A DNA stretch of 64,000 bases. It comes from an uncultured Oscillospiraceae bacterium (lineage in GTDB: Bacteria; Bacillota; Clostridia; Oscillospirales; Oscillospiraceae). The DNA is taken from the NCBI GenBank assembly GCA_910588105.1, contig CAJUQD010000010.1:3058-67057 (forward strand), read 5' to 3'. Position numbers and translations under genes: made by a program. Position 1 is the stretch's first letter; each line of letters opens with the position of its first letter. Shown here piece by piece: positions 23,993 through 31,729 of this stretch. The notes beneath the pieces are model-generated. The model saw only the letters and a list, made by a program, of their open reading frames with translations. It was not told the origin of the DNA and made no database searches.

Positions 23993-24817
23993 TCAGAATA
24001 TGGACATGCCGCCGTCATACCGCCGGCTGTCCCGCCGCACCGCCCGGTCCAGCTCGTCCACGGTGAGCTGCCTGGGCGCATCCCTCTCGTCCATCCGCAC
24101 CGTCCGGCCTTCCGGCCCCCCTGCGGCCTGGAGCACGGGCCGGGCCGCCTGGGCGGTCCGCCGGTACAGTTCCTCCAGCCCCAGCCGCCCGTCCTCCGGC
24201 CCCCGGGGGGCGGAGGACGGCAGTTCCCTCTCCCTCCCCCGCCGCGCCCCCTCCCCCGGCCTCTCCGGCGGAATCGCCTTAAATTCCCCTTCCGGCCATT
24301 TCAGCGCCCTGGGTTCATCCCCGGCCTTCCGCCACACCGGGGCTTCGGACTGCCGCTCCCCCCCGGCAGGCTCCGGGGGACTTTGCCCCATTTCCTTCTC
24401 CGCCGCCCGTACCCCTTCGGCCTCCCAGGCCGCGGCCCGTGGGCCTGCCGCCCCGTCCGGCCTGCGCGCCATCCAGGTAAGCGCCGGGGCTTCCCCGGCC
24501 GTCCGGCCATCCGCCTCCCGCCGTTCCGGCCCGTCCGCCCCTTCCTCCCGCCAAAGGCTCCGCGCCGCCCCCTCCGGCGGGCCGGACGCACCCTCAGCCC
24601 GGTTATCCCCGCCCCTGGGGAGGGACGGCCGCCCGCTCTCCTCCAGCAGCCCGTCCTCCTCCCCGAAGGACGGCCCATCCCCCGCGCCATCCCCCGCGCC
24701 ATCCCCCGCTTCCGGCCCGCCTCCGGGGACAGCGGGAACCTCCGTCTCCAGCTCCAGCTTCGGCCCGTCGCCGTCGCCGTCCGTCTGCTCTTCCACCAGC
24801 TCCAGCAGCTCCTCCAC
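23993..24817 (-). CDS. Disordered acidic protein in the tape-measure slot
   Basis: 274 residues encoded between the tail-chaperone extension and the LysM gene, where PBSX-like phages encode a tape-measure protein of about 700-1500 residues. Here the sequence is rich in Gly, Pro, Glu, Arg and Ala, with an AGDGAGDGAGDG stretch near residue 40. It has no membrane segment and no long hydrophobic helix. Only the C-terminal about 70 residues look ordered (LGLEELYRRTAQAARPVL; LTVDELDRAVRRDSRRYDGG). GTG 24817 starts 4 bases after the upstream stop. It may be a very short ruler or a replacement; function not recognised. Confidence 0.6.
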   Translation of the reverse strand: MEELLELVEEQTDGDGDGPKLELETEVPAVPGGGPEAGDGAGDGAGDGPSFGEEDGLLEESGRPSLPRGGDNRAEGASGPPEGAARSLWREEGADGPERREADGRTAGEAPALTWMARRPDGAAGPRAAAWEAEGVRAAEKEMGQSPPEPAGGERQSEAPVWRKAGDEPRALKWPEGEFKAIPPERPGEGARRGRERELPSSAPRGPEDGRLGLEELYRRTAQAARPVLQAAGGPEGRTVRMDERDAPRQLTVDELDRAVRRDSRRYDGGMSIF

Positions 24818-24821
24818 CCGG

Positions 24822-25115
24822 TCAATCAGCGCCCCCGCCCCCTTTCAGCTGTTCATACCGCGCCCAGTCAAACCCCTGGTTGACCTCCCAGCTCCCCCTG
24901 GGCGCGCCGCACACCGGGCAGGGCTCCTCTTCCGCCTGTGTCCGGCATGCGGGACACAGCCGGGCCAGCTCCTCCTCCCGGTCCAGCGCCAGGTTGAGGG
25001 CGCACCAGAGGTAATCCCGGTCGGTCATCCGTTTCGCCCGCTCCTCGGTGGGCAGAGCGCCGAACATGCGGAGCACGCGCCACTGAAGGCGCTCATAAGG
25101 CGCGTGCTCCAGGCT
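24822..25115 (-). CDS. Minus-1 frameshift extension of the tail assembly chaperone
   Basis: This open frame lies in the -1 phase relative to the chaperone gene and overlaps its end. It is entered at the A7-G run 25121-25115 (frame-0 codons CGA AAA AAA GCC). After slippage the ribosome reads AGC CTG GAG and continues for 97 codons, giving a predicted 207-residue fusion. The extension has a four-cysteine zinc-ribbon-like pair, LCPAC and PCPVCGAP, then NQGFDWARYEQLKGG. No independent ribosome site was found. Such G/GT-type frameshifts in chaperone genes upstream of the tape measure are a conserved tailed-phage trait. Confidence 0.7.
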   Translation of the reverse strand, partial: SLEHAPYERLQWRVLRMFGALPTEERAKRMTDRDYLWCALNLALDREEELARLCPACRTQAEEEPCPVCGAPRGSWEVNQGFDWARYEQLKGGGGAD

Positions 25116-25444
25116 TTTTTTCGCCGCTCGATCTCCTGTTCCCCGTCCAGGGCGGAGGGGTTGTGCTCCCGGTTAAACGCCGCCCAGGCGTCGGACAGCC
25201 GGGCGATATCCTCCACCCGCAGCCCCTCCAGCGCCGCCGCGCCGTCGCTAAACACGGCCTTTCCGTGCCGTTCCAGCGCCTTGGCAATGAGGCAGGCGTT
25301 GCGGCAGAGCGCCCGTTCCCTGCCGTCCCGGGCCAGCCCGTCCCCCTCCCGGCGGGCGTCCAGCACCTCCCGTGCGGACAGCAGCCGCAGCCGGCCCTCC
25401 TTCACCCTCACCCCGTCGGGGCCGTTCCAGAAACCGCCCCCCAT
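25025..25444 (-). CDS. Phage tail assembly chaperone, frame-0 product
   Basis: 139 residues, starting at ATG 25444 directly after the tail-tube stop. It has the size and slot of XkdN/gpG-type chaperones, which coat the tape measure during tube assembly. It contains RVKEGRLRLLSAREVL and LERHGKAVFSDGAAALEGL. The last 29 residues (after RRKK) are low in conservation value because the ribosome can leave the frame at the A7 run. Confidence 0.7.
   Translation of the reverse strand: MGGGFWNGPDGVRVKEGRLRLLSAREVLDARREGDGLARDGRERALCRNACLIAKALERHGKAVFSDGAAALEGLRVEDIARLSDAWAAFNREHNPSALDGEQEIERRKKAWSTRLMSAFSGACSACSALCPPRSGRNG
25115..25121 (-). promoter_or_regulatory. A7 slippery heptamer for -1 programmed frameshift
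   Basis: Minus strand CG-AAAAAAA-GCC. Both the A-site and P-site lysine codons can re-pair after a one-base back slip, matching the A-AAA-AAG class. The overlap and gene order support programmed use. Confidence 0.75.
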
Positions 25445-25445
25445 C

Positions 25446-25859
25446 TTATGCCGCCGTCTCCATCCGGCGGCGGGCCACCAGGGTGAGCTTTTCCACCACC
25501 GTCTTGCCCAGCTGGGCGTCCTCCTCAATGCCGCTCCACTGGCAGTCGGAGTAGATCACCTTTCGGTCCGGCTTGCAGATCACCAGGGAAAAGTTTCTCA
25601 TGTCATAGAAGCTCAGCCCGTCGGCAATGGCCTTGTCGGTGGCATACAGCCGGGTGAGCTGGATCACATAGCTCTGGGGCCCCTGGACGGTGGCCACCGG
25701 CTCCTCCTCGCCAAATGCCTCCACGGAGTAGGAGCTGCGGGTGGTCTTGCAGTTGTAGCTCTGCACCACCGCCACCTTCTGGCCGTCCAGCTCCAGCCAG
25801 ATATCAGAGCTGGTTGGGAACCCCGCCGCACCCAGCCCCGCGCTGAAATTCGTACTCAA
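25446..25859 (-). CDS. Phage tail tube protein, XkdM-like
   Basis: 137 residues following the sheath gene, as in all PBSX-type contractile phages. It shows SDIWLELDGQKVAVVQSYNC, AFGEEEPVATVQGPQSYVIQL and a C-terminal strand region with VVEKLTLVARRR, in line with XkdM tube subunits. It forms the inner tube driven out by sheath contraction. Confidence 0.88.
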   Translation of the reverse strand: MSTNFSAGLGAAGFPTSSDIWLELDGQKVAVVQSYNCKTTRSSYSVEAFGEEEPVATVQGPQSYVIQLTRLYATDKAIADGLSFYDMRNFSLVICKPDRKVIYSDCQWSGIEEDAQLGKTVVEKLTLVARRRMETAA

Positions 25860-25910
25860 TCAAATTCCTCCTCGCATTCACAATGGTTCCGCGCCGTCCG
25901 CTTCTCCACG

Positions 25911-26945
25911 CTATACGGTAATATGCGCGCTCAGCCACACCTGGTTGAGCCCGTGGGCCACGGTGAACGCGAATTCCACCAGGCACACGGTGGGGTCGCT
26001 GTCCAGCGCCGACACGGTCACGTCCTCATAGCCGTCGATGACCTCCCGGCCCACCCGCTTCTCCAGCTCCATCACCACCAGCGAGCGGATGGCCCCCCGG
26101 CTCTGGGGGGTGTTCTTGGCCCGGCTGAACTTGGCGCGCAGGGCGCTGCGGATGCCCGGTATCACCTCGTCCACCACTAGAATCGTACTCAGCTCCCGCC
26201 ATGTGGCGTCCGCCGCCCCGCCGGTCTTGGTCCGGGTGGTGACGCCGCGCACCACGTAGCACGATCCCGCCAGCGTCTCCAGGGCTGTCACGCCCCCCTG
26301 CACCAGCAGGTCCACCTCCCTGTCGTCGTAGTTCCGCCCCAGGCCCTCCAGCCCATACAGCTGCGCGCCCCCCAGGGGCAGGGCCGGGTCGGAGCTCCCC
26401 GCCACGGCCCCGGCCACGGCGGCGGCGCACAGCGCCCCGCCGGATCCGTCCTCCATGCCGGGCGCCACCAGCACCATCCGCTCGCAGTTGAGCTGCGCGG
26501 CGCGCTGGGTGAGCTGTTCCACATCCTCGCCGTCCTCGCCGCCCACCACGGCGATGCGCTCCCGCCGGGCGGCGGAGCACTCCAGAACCACGTCCTTCAG
26601 CGCCTGCTGCACCGCCAGCTCGGTGCTGTCGCACACCGCCACGTCCACATCCTCCAGCGCCGCCATCACGGCGAAGGCCGCGTCGTAGTCCCCCCCGGCG
26701 GGTATGCCGTACACCATGCCCGCGCCGTTGCGGATGGCCGCCTGGGCCATCCGGCTCAGGACGCAGTCCCCCACGTCCGCCGCCGCCCGGCTGTAACTGG
26801 TCCACTGGTAGCACTTCTCCAGCTCCGCCTTGTCCACAGCGGCCACCACCGCCACATTGCCGCCCCCTGCGGCGGCGGCGGTGAGGCTGGACGCCTCATA
26901 GGAGGAATACACCCCCGGTCTCTCATGCTTGGTCACCGCGCTCAT
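25911..26945 (-). CDS. Phage tail sheath protein, XkdK-like
   Basis: 344 residues, starting in an ATGA overlap with the upstream gene. Hallmarks are the N-terminal ERPGVYSSYEASSLTAAAAG, the central VLVAPGMEDGSGGA/VAGAVAGSSDPALPLGG region, TRTKTGGAADATWRELSTI and the C-terminal RSLVVMELEKRV...VEFAFTVAHGLNQVWLSAHITV. Sheath plus tube proves a contractile (myovirus-type) tail. Length is near PBSX XkdK but shorter than most sheath proteins (about 450). Confidence 0.92.
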   Translation of the reverse strand: MSAVTKHERPGVYSSYEASSLTAAAAGGGNVAVVAAVDKAELEKCYQWTSYSRAAADVGDCVLSRMAQAAIRNGAGMVYGIPAGGDYDAAFAVMAALEDVDVAVCDSTELAVQQALKDVVLECSAARRERIAVVGGEDGEDVEQLTQRAAQLNCERMVLVAPGMEDGSGGALCAAAVAGAVAGSSDPALPLGGAQLYGLEGLGRNYDDREVDLLVQGGVTALETLAGSCYVVRGVTTRTKTGGAADATWRELSTILVVDEVIPGIRSALRAKFSRAKNTPQSRGAIRSLVVMELEKRVGREVIDGYEDVTVSALDSDPTVCLVEFAFTVAHGLNQVWLSAHITV

Positions 26946-27445
26946 TCCATTCTCCCCTTCACTTCAAAGTCGGTAAACGCGCCTGTATCCCCGTCCGCCC
27001 GGGCGGTCAGCCACGCCCCGCACCGGCAGGCCACCTCCTGGCGGTACAGTCCGTCCCGTTCCAAAAACTCCACCCGGCCCATCCGCACCTCCAGGGCGGG
27101 CAGGCCCGCCGCACCCCGCCACGCCAGGCACTCCACGGCGGCCTCCGCCGCTTTGCGGCAGGCGTCTCCGCCCCCGTCCCTGGGCGCGAAGATATCCAGC
27201 GCCAGCGTCAGCTCCGCCCGGCGCCCAAAGACCTCCCCCTCCCGGCCGGTCTCCGGGTCTTTGCCCACGCCCAGGTAGTCCTGGAACCCGCCGGACGCGC
27301 ACGCCACCTTGCTCACGGCCACCGCCGCCACCGCCTCCCGCCACCGGGCAGCGGCGGCGCAGTCCATGGCGGCCACGGCGTTCAGCCCAGCCTGCCGCAG
27401 CTGCTCCGCCACACCGTCCCGCCACGCGTTCAGCGCCCCGTTCAC
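26942..27445 (-). CDS. Phage tail terminator/completion protein candidate
   Basis: 167 residues, GTG 27445 in a GTGA overlap with the upstream gene; GGGGAGA lies 9 bases before it. The slot directly before the sheath gene is that of tail-terminator or head-tail joining proteins (XkdJ region). Visible features are LAWRDGVAEQLRQAG-like N-terminal helix, RRAELTLALDIFAP and REVEFLERDGLYRQE-like strands. Assignment rests on position and size only. Confidence 0.55.
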   Translation of the reverse strand: MNGALNAWRDGVAEQLRQAGLNAVAAMDCAAAARWREAVAAVAVSKVACASGGFQDYLGVGKDPETGREGEVFGRRAELTLALDIFAPRDGGGDACRKAAEAAVECLAWRGAAGLPALEVRMGRVEFLERDGLYRQEVACRCGAWLTARADGDTGAFTDFEVKGRME

Positions 27446-27777
27446 GGCCTGTTCTCCCCGCAGGGCCGCAGCGCCATCCACAGGTGGGTGACCTGTCCGC
27501 CCACCCAGATGGGCCGCACCGTCATCACCTCATAGCGCCCGCCGCCCCATTCCAGCCAGCCTCCCGGGCCGGTCCGGTCCAGGGGCAGCCCCGGCTCGGC
27601 CAGCCCCAGGAAGCGATCCTGGGTATAGCTTCCCAGCGCCCCGGCGGTGTACTGCCAGTCGGCGCGGGTCATGGGCTGGACAATGGCCATACCCCGGCCC
27701 GCCTCGGTCCCGTCCTCCCGGCAGCACACCATCTCCTGCCCATAGGTCTTGATGACCCACTCAAACGCCTCGATCAA
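27442..27777 (-). CDS. Phage head closure/neck protein candidate
   Basis: 111 residues with a beta-rich look: IKTYGQEMVCC, GMAIVQPM, YTQDRFLGLAEPGLPL, WGGGRYEVMTVRPIWVG. It is coupled to genes on both sides by 4-bp overlaps. Small beta proteins in this slot (XkdI/gp16-like) seal the portal before the tail joins. Assignment is positional. Confidence 0.55.
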   Translation of the reverse strand: MIEAFEWVIKTYGQEMVCCREDGTEAGRGMAIVQPMTRADWQYTAGALGSYTQDRFLGLAEPGLPLDRTGPGGWLEWGGGRYEVMTVRPIWVGGQVTHLWMALRPCGENRP

Positions 27778-28121
27778 CCTTCCACCCCCCGAAACACAAA
27801 CCCCTCGTCCTTGAGGAACGGCCCCATGAGCTCAAGGGCCTTCCGGGCCAGCGTCCCGCCGCCCCCGGCCTCCCTTCGCACTGAGATATCCCCCGCCGAC
27901 AGGGCGGTGACACCCTCCAGCCCCCGGCCTTCCCGTAGCCAGTCCATGGCCAGCCACGCCGCCGCCAGGGGGTAGGCCCCCCGGCAGTCCTCCGCCGTGA
28001 GGCCGTCCTTCAGCCTCCGGTCCAGCGCCTGGCAGGCCGCCGCGCACAGGGTGCGCAGCGCCTCTTCATCCTGTCCCGCGCCCCCCAGGGCCTGGACCAG
28101 CTCCAAAACCTGTTCCGTCAT
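27774..28121 (-). CDS. Phage head-tail connector candidate (gp6/gp15 type)
   Basis: 115-residue, mostly helical protein (TEQVLELVQALGGAG, AACQALDRRLKDGL, YPLAAAWLAMDWLREG) in the slot after the protease gene, where helical connector adaptors occur (XkdH-like). ATG 28121 is chosen by context; its ribosome site is weak. The open frame extends upstream but only as a shadow of the protease gene. Confidence 0.55.
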   Translation of the reverse strand: MTEQVLELVQALGGAGQDEEALRTLCAAACQALDRRLKDGLTAEDCRGAYPLAAAWLAMDWLREGRGLEGVTALSAGDISVRREAGGGGTLARKALELMGPFLKDEGFVFRGVEG

Positions 28122-28134
28122 GCCGCCGCGCCCC

Positions 28135-29004
28135 CTAAATGAGAAACGCCCCGTCGCCCCTGCCGCCCGGGGCGTCCTCCCGGCGGTAGCCCAGCTGCGC
28201 CTCCGGCGCCAGCAGCTTGTCCGCCCTGCCCCGGTACAGCTTGATGAGCCCCAGCAGCTCCTCCTCGTCCAGCTTGCCGGCCACCTTTTCCAGCAGGGCA
28301 TGGCCCGCGCCCTGTTCGGCGATGCCCGCCAGCCGCACCAGCTCCCGGCGCAGGCTTTTCAGGTACTTCCGCCCCAGCCGGGCTTCCGCTTCCGTCCGTC
28401 CCCCGGCGCTTTTGATGACCCCCGCCTTCCGCTGGGCGGGCACCGCCACGAAGGACCACTCATAGGCGTCGGACGCCCCGGTGAGCACCCCGCAGCACAG
28501 CTGTCCGCCGTACTCCTCCCCCTTCTCGTGGGGGCAGGAATCCAGCTCCCCGCCGCACACGGAGCACAGCACCCTGTCCACCGCGCACCCCACGCTGACC
28601 TCCCGCTTGATCCCCCCGTCGATCTCGGCGATGAGGGCGGCGTTCTCCTGGGTGCGCATCATGTACGCCCACCCCTTCAGGTAGCGGCAGGGCCGCCCGT
28701 CGGAGGTGAGCGTCCCGTCCCCGCCCACCACCTGGGTGCGGTAAATCCGGGCCGTCTGCCCCCGGGCGGACCACTGGTGGTCGAATACCCCGGCCACCCC
28801 CACGAACAGGGGGGCCAGCTGGTCCAGCGTCTCGTCGCCGAACCGCTCGAAATCCCGGTCTATGTCGTTGTCGCACAGCCGCAGGGCGAAGGTGTACACC
28901 TCGTCCGCCCCCAGCTCCCTCCGGCTCAGGGCGTTGATGAGGGCCAGCTCCTCCCCGTCCGGCGTGCCGATCCCTTTGACCGCCGCGTCCTTACAAATTT
29001 CCAT
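28135..29004 (-). CDS. Putative prohead protease with cysteine cluster, XkdF-like
   Basis: 289 residues. ATG 29004 follows GAGGAGGGG and overlaps the portal end by 14 bp. Motifs include EVYTFALRLCDNDIDRDFERF, LFVGVAGVFDHQW (candidate catalytic His) and KREVSVGCAVDRVLCSVCGG with DSCPHEKG, a four-cysteine cluster. A C-terminal helical part could act as scaffold. Size, position next to the portal and the GV-DH region fit XkdF-type serine proteases, but the catalytic serine is not certain. Confidence 0.6.
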   Translation of the reverse strand: MEICKDAAVKGIGTPDGEELALINALSRRELGADEVYTFALRLCDNDIDRDFERFGDETLDQLAPLFVGVAGVFDHQWSARGQTARIYRTQVVGGDGTLTSDGRPCRYLKGWAYMMRTQENAALIAEIDGGIKREVSVGCAVDRVLCSVCGGELDSCPHEKGEEYGGQLCCGVLTGASDAYEWSFVAVPAQRKAGVIKSAGGRTEAEARLGRKYLKSLRRELVRLAGIAEQGAGHALLEKVAGKLDEEELLGLIKLYRGRADKLLAPEAQLGYRREDAPGGRGDGAFLI

Positions 29005-30139
29005 TCTTCCCCTCCTCAATGGCCCGCGCCTGGGCCCGGTAAAGCGCCGCCCTGGCCTCGGACTCCTCGTCCTGGAGGTTTACGTCCAGCCAGTCCACCT
29101 CCACCTGGTCGTCATACCCCTTCAGCCGCAGCCACCACTCGCAGATGCGCTCCACCACCGGCTCCAGGCTGCGCCGGATGGCGGCGATCTCGCTGGTGAG
29201 TATGTCGGCCTGCTGTGCGCTCATCCGCTCGGTGGACGACCAGCTCAGCCCCAGCAGGAAGGGGGGTATGCCCGTCTTGGCCACCAGCTGCTCCAAAATC
29301 TGCCGCACCGGGACCTCGCTGTCCAGCACCTGGCTGTCCGCCCCGATGGCGCGTATCTCCACGTCCCCGGCGCACACAAAATCCCGCACGGTCCCGTCCC
29401 TTCCCGCCTGCATGGCGGCGCTCCACTCCCGGGCCACCTGGGCGCACCGCTCCTGGGCGGCCCCGTCCTCGCCCTTGCACACCACGGCAAAGCGCACATT
29501 GCCCGTCCGCTCCCAGTTCTTGCCCACGGCCTGGAAGATTTTCACCAGAATCTCCGCCAAAAACGGCATGGAGCGCAGCATGGAAACGCCGTAGGGCGCG
29601 CCGGTCTCAGGCTGGTGGGGGGTGAACAGCAGCAGTCCCTGCCGGGGCAGCTCCCGCGCCGTCCCGCCGCTGTCCCGCAGGCACAGCGCGAAGTCCAGCG
29701 GGCTGTCCCCCTCCTTGATTTCGATGCGGTCCACATCGCCGCACAGCACCGCGGCGATGTCCCGCCCGTCGGGGCTGGGGATGATCTCGCCCACCGCCCT
29801 GCCGCACACGAGCATGGAATCCAGGTACTGATCCAGGAAGGCCTGGAGGCCCCGCTGGCCCCGCCCCACGCTCACCGTGCGCACAAACCGGTCCAGCCCC
29901 TCCTGGGCCTTCCCGTCCCGGCAGACGACCCGCAGCCCACCGCACAGCCGCACCAGCTTGCCGATGGCGGCATCCACCACGGGGACTGCCTCCCGGACGG
30001 CTCGGTACAAGGCCGTCTCCCCCCTGCCCAGGGGGATATACCCGTCCAACTGGATAAATGGGTGGCGGCCGGTGTCCCGGAGCTGGGCGGCGGCGGCCGC
30101 CATCCCCCACTCCTTTCTTTTCCGCACCGGCAGCCCCAT
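28991..30139 (-). CDS. Phage portal protein
   Basis: 382 residues. The portal ring anchors terminase and later the neck. Typical stretches are LYRAVREAVPVVDAAIGKLVRL, YLDSMLVCGRAVGEIIP, YGVSMLRSMPFLAEILVKIFQAVGKNWERTGN, and the late IPPFLLGLSWSSTERMSAQQADIL with helical stem. The start codon overlaps the capsid stop by one base (TGATG). In PBSX the portal precedes the capsid gene; here it follows it. Confidence 0.85.
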   Translation of the reverse strand: MGLPVRKRKEWGMAAAAAQLRDTGRHPFIQLDGYIPLGRGETALYRAVREAVPVVDAAIGKLVRLCGGLRVVCRDGKAQEGLDRFVRTVSVGRGQRGLQAFLDQYLDSMLVCGRAVGEIIPSPDGRDIAAVLCGDVDRIEIKEGDSPLDFALCLRDSGGTARELPRQGLLLFTPHQPETGAPYGVSMLRSMPFLAEILVKIFQAVGKNWERTGNVRFAVVCKGEDGAAQERCAQVAREWSAAMQAGRDGTVRDFVCAGDVEIRAIGADSQVLDSEVPVRQILEQLVAKTGIPPFLLGLSWSSTERMSAQQADILTSEIAAIRRSLEPVVERICEWWLRLKGYDDQVEVDWLDVNLQDEESEARAALYRAQARAIEEGKNGNL

Positions 30140-31149
30140 CAGACGCTGAGCACCCGGCTGGCGTCCTCAAAGATCTTGGCGTAGCCGGATATGGTGGTGA
30201 TGGCGGCCCGCTCCATCTGCCGGTCGATGAGCTTGTCGTACTCCACCATCACGTCGCCCGCCTTGACCATCTCCAGGGCGTAATTTTTGTCCAGGCCGAT
30301 GATCTTGCCCACGGGCACGGCGGAGGTGCGCAGCACCTTGGCCCCCAGGGGGGTGATGAGCCTGCCAGTGCCGTGGAAGTCCAGTCCGGCGGCGGCGTCC
30401 TGCATCTGCCGCAGGGCCAGCAGCATGGGCATGGTGTCGGCGCCCACCAGCAGGGTGTTGAGCTGGTAGGGCTCGAAGCTGTTCCAGAATGCCAGCAGAT
30501 CTTTATAGGCCAGTGTGCCCGCCGTCTCCACAGCGCTGGCCTGGGCGGGGTTGCCGTTGCCGTCGCCGTTGACGATCACGTTGATGGCGTCCTCCAAATG
30601 CATCCGTCCGATCTGCGCGCCGATCTGCCGCAGGGTAACGGAGAACAGGTCCAGCTTCTGGAAGCGGATGGCCTCATAGGAGGCCACCAGCATCCGCCCC
30701 CGCTTGTGGAGCTTGACCAGGCTGTCCCGGGTGCGCACGGTGGTCTGGGGGATGGCGGCCCCCTCGGCCACCTGCTTGAGCTGCTTCTCATCCTCGGGCG
30801 CGGAGGTGATGGAGCGGTAGTCCATCCCCTCGATGAGGGTCTCGGTGGCGGTGATGTCGGGGAGGATGTTGGCCTCCTCCATGCCCACCTTCACCGCCCG
30901 GGCGATGTACTCGGGGAAGAGCACCGCCGACTGGGAGGTGGAAAAGAACTTGTCCACCAGGTCGGACCCGGCCCCCTTCACCCGGATGTCGAAGCGCTTG
31001 AGCTGCCGCTGGTAGGCGTCCAGCCCCTCCATCGCGGTGCCCCGGTACTGCTCGCTGGGGTCCAGCTTCTCCAGCACCTGGGTAAAGGACCTGCCCGCCT
31101 CGTGGTACATGCCCTTTTCCAGCTTTACGTTGTCAAATCTCTGCGCCAT
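30139..31149 (-). CDS. Phage major capsid protein (HK97-like fold)
   Basis: 336 residues, ATG 31149 preceded by AAAGGAGG. It shows an N-terminal helical arm (EQYRGTAMEGLDAYQRQL), FFSTSQSAVLFPEYIARAVKVGM, a strand region (RMLVASYEAIRFQKLD), and TLLVGADTMPMLLALRQM near residue 235, in line with capsid/encapsulin-type HK97 shells. It lies between the decoration-like and portal genes. Confidence 0.85.
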   Translation of the reverse strand: MAQRFDNVKLEKGMYHEAGRSFTQVLEKLDPSEQYRGTAMEGLDAYQRQLKRFDIRVKGAGSDLVDKFFSTSQSAVLFPEYIARAVKVGMEEANILPDITATETLIEGMDYRSITSAPEDEKQLKQVAEGAAIPQTTVRTRDSLVKLHKRGRMLVASYEAIRFQKLDLFSVTLRQIGAQIGRMHLEDAINVIVNGDGNGNPAQASAVETAGTLAYKDLLAFWNSFEPYQLNTLLVGADTMPMLLALRQMQDAAAGLDFHGTGRLITPLGAKVLRTSAVPVGKIIGLDKNYALEMVKAGDVMVEYDKLIDRQMERAAITTISGYAKIFEDASRVLSV

Positions 31150-31182
31150 CAATAGCCCTCCTTTGATGTGTCCCGTGTTGTT

Positions 31183-31317
31183 GTCACGCTGCGATGCGGC
31201 CAAGCCGCTCGCTCGCTTTCCCTCCGTCTCGGGCAAGGCACGGCCCAGCCTCGTTGTGCCTGGGCCCCCGCCCTCGCTCCGCTCCAAGCTCCCTCGCTGT
31301 CCGCCTCTCCGCGCTTC
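31183..31317 (+). repeat. R1 repeat inside the phage-like operon
   Basis: TCACGCTGCGATGCGG...TCGCTTTCCCTCCGTCTCGGGCAA...CTCGCTCCGCTCCAAGCTC...CTCTCCGCGCTTCT. It fills the gap before the capsid gene and abuts the stop codon of the decoration-like gene. It is the same family as host intergenic copies at 35.4 and 17.9 kb. Confidence 0.85.
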
Positions 31318-31665
31318 TCACAGCTTGACGACGGCGGTTTTATCGTCCTCGTCCACCGCCAGCACCAGCCACTTCACCCCGCCGGCGCTCACGGTCTTCA
31401 CGCCGCCCTGGCCGTCGCAGGCGAGGCTCTGCCAGCCCGCCGGCAGGGTATCGCCGGACCAGCCCACCTTGGCCGCGCCGCCGATCTGCACCGCCGCCGC
31501 CCCGCCCCGCGCGCCGCCCAGCGCCACGCCGCAGGGCGGGTCGCCGTCCTCGCCCAGTCCCACGGTGCCGCTCCCCGTGAGCGTCACCGCCATACCCGGC
31601 CCGATCCCGCTTTCCGCCCGGAACGTGGCGGCCGTCTGGCCGATGCCCTCGAAACAGATATCCAT
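31318..31665 (-). CDS. Capsid decoration/cement protein candidate (DUF2190-like)
   Basis: 115 residues, ATG 31665 preceded by AGAGGAG. The small, Gly/Ala-rich beta protein (AESGIGPGMAVTLTGSGTVG, CGVALGGARGGAAAVQIGG, WLVLAVDEDDKTAVVKL) resembles DUF2190-type cement proteins usually encoded beside the capsid gene. The R1 repeat separates it from the capsid gene. Confidence 0.6.
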   Translation of the reverse strand: MDICFEGIGQTAATFRAESGIGPGMAVTLTGSGTVGLGEDGDPPCGVALGGARGGAAAVQIGGAAKVGWSGDTLPAGWQSLACDGQGGVKTVSAGGVKWLVLAVDEDDKTAVVKL

Positions 31666-31729
31666 ACTTCATTCTCCTCTCGTCTGCAAAATATCTATGG
31701 AAACCCCCTTCCGGGGGAGTTTCCCCCTC

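Noticed and set aside
23823..26180. Plus-strand open frame of 785 codons across the tail genes
   Set aside because: Ser/Pro/Arg-rich shadow of sheath, tube and chaperone genes; it was considered as a missing tape measure but is on the wrong strand and without motifs.
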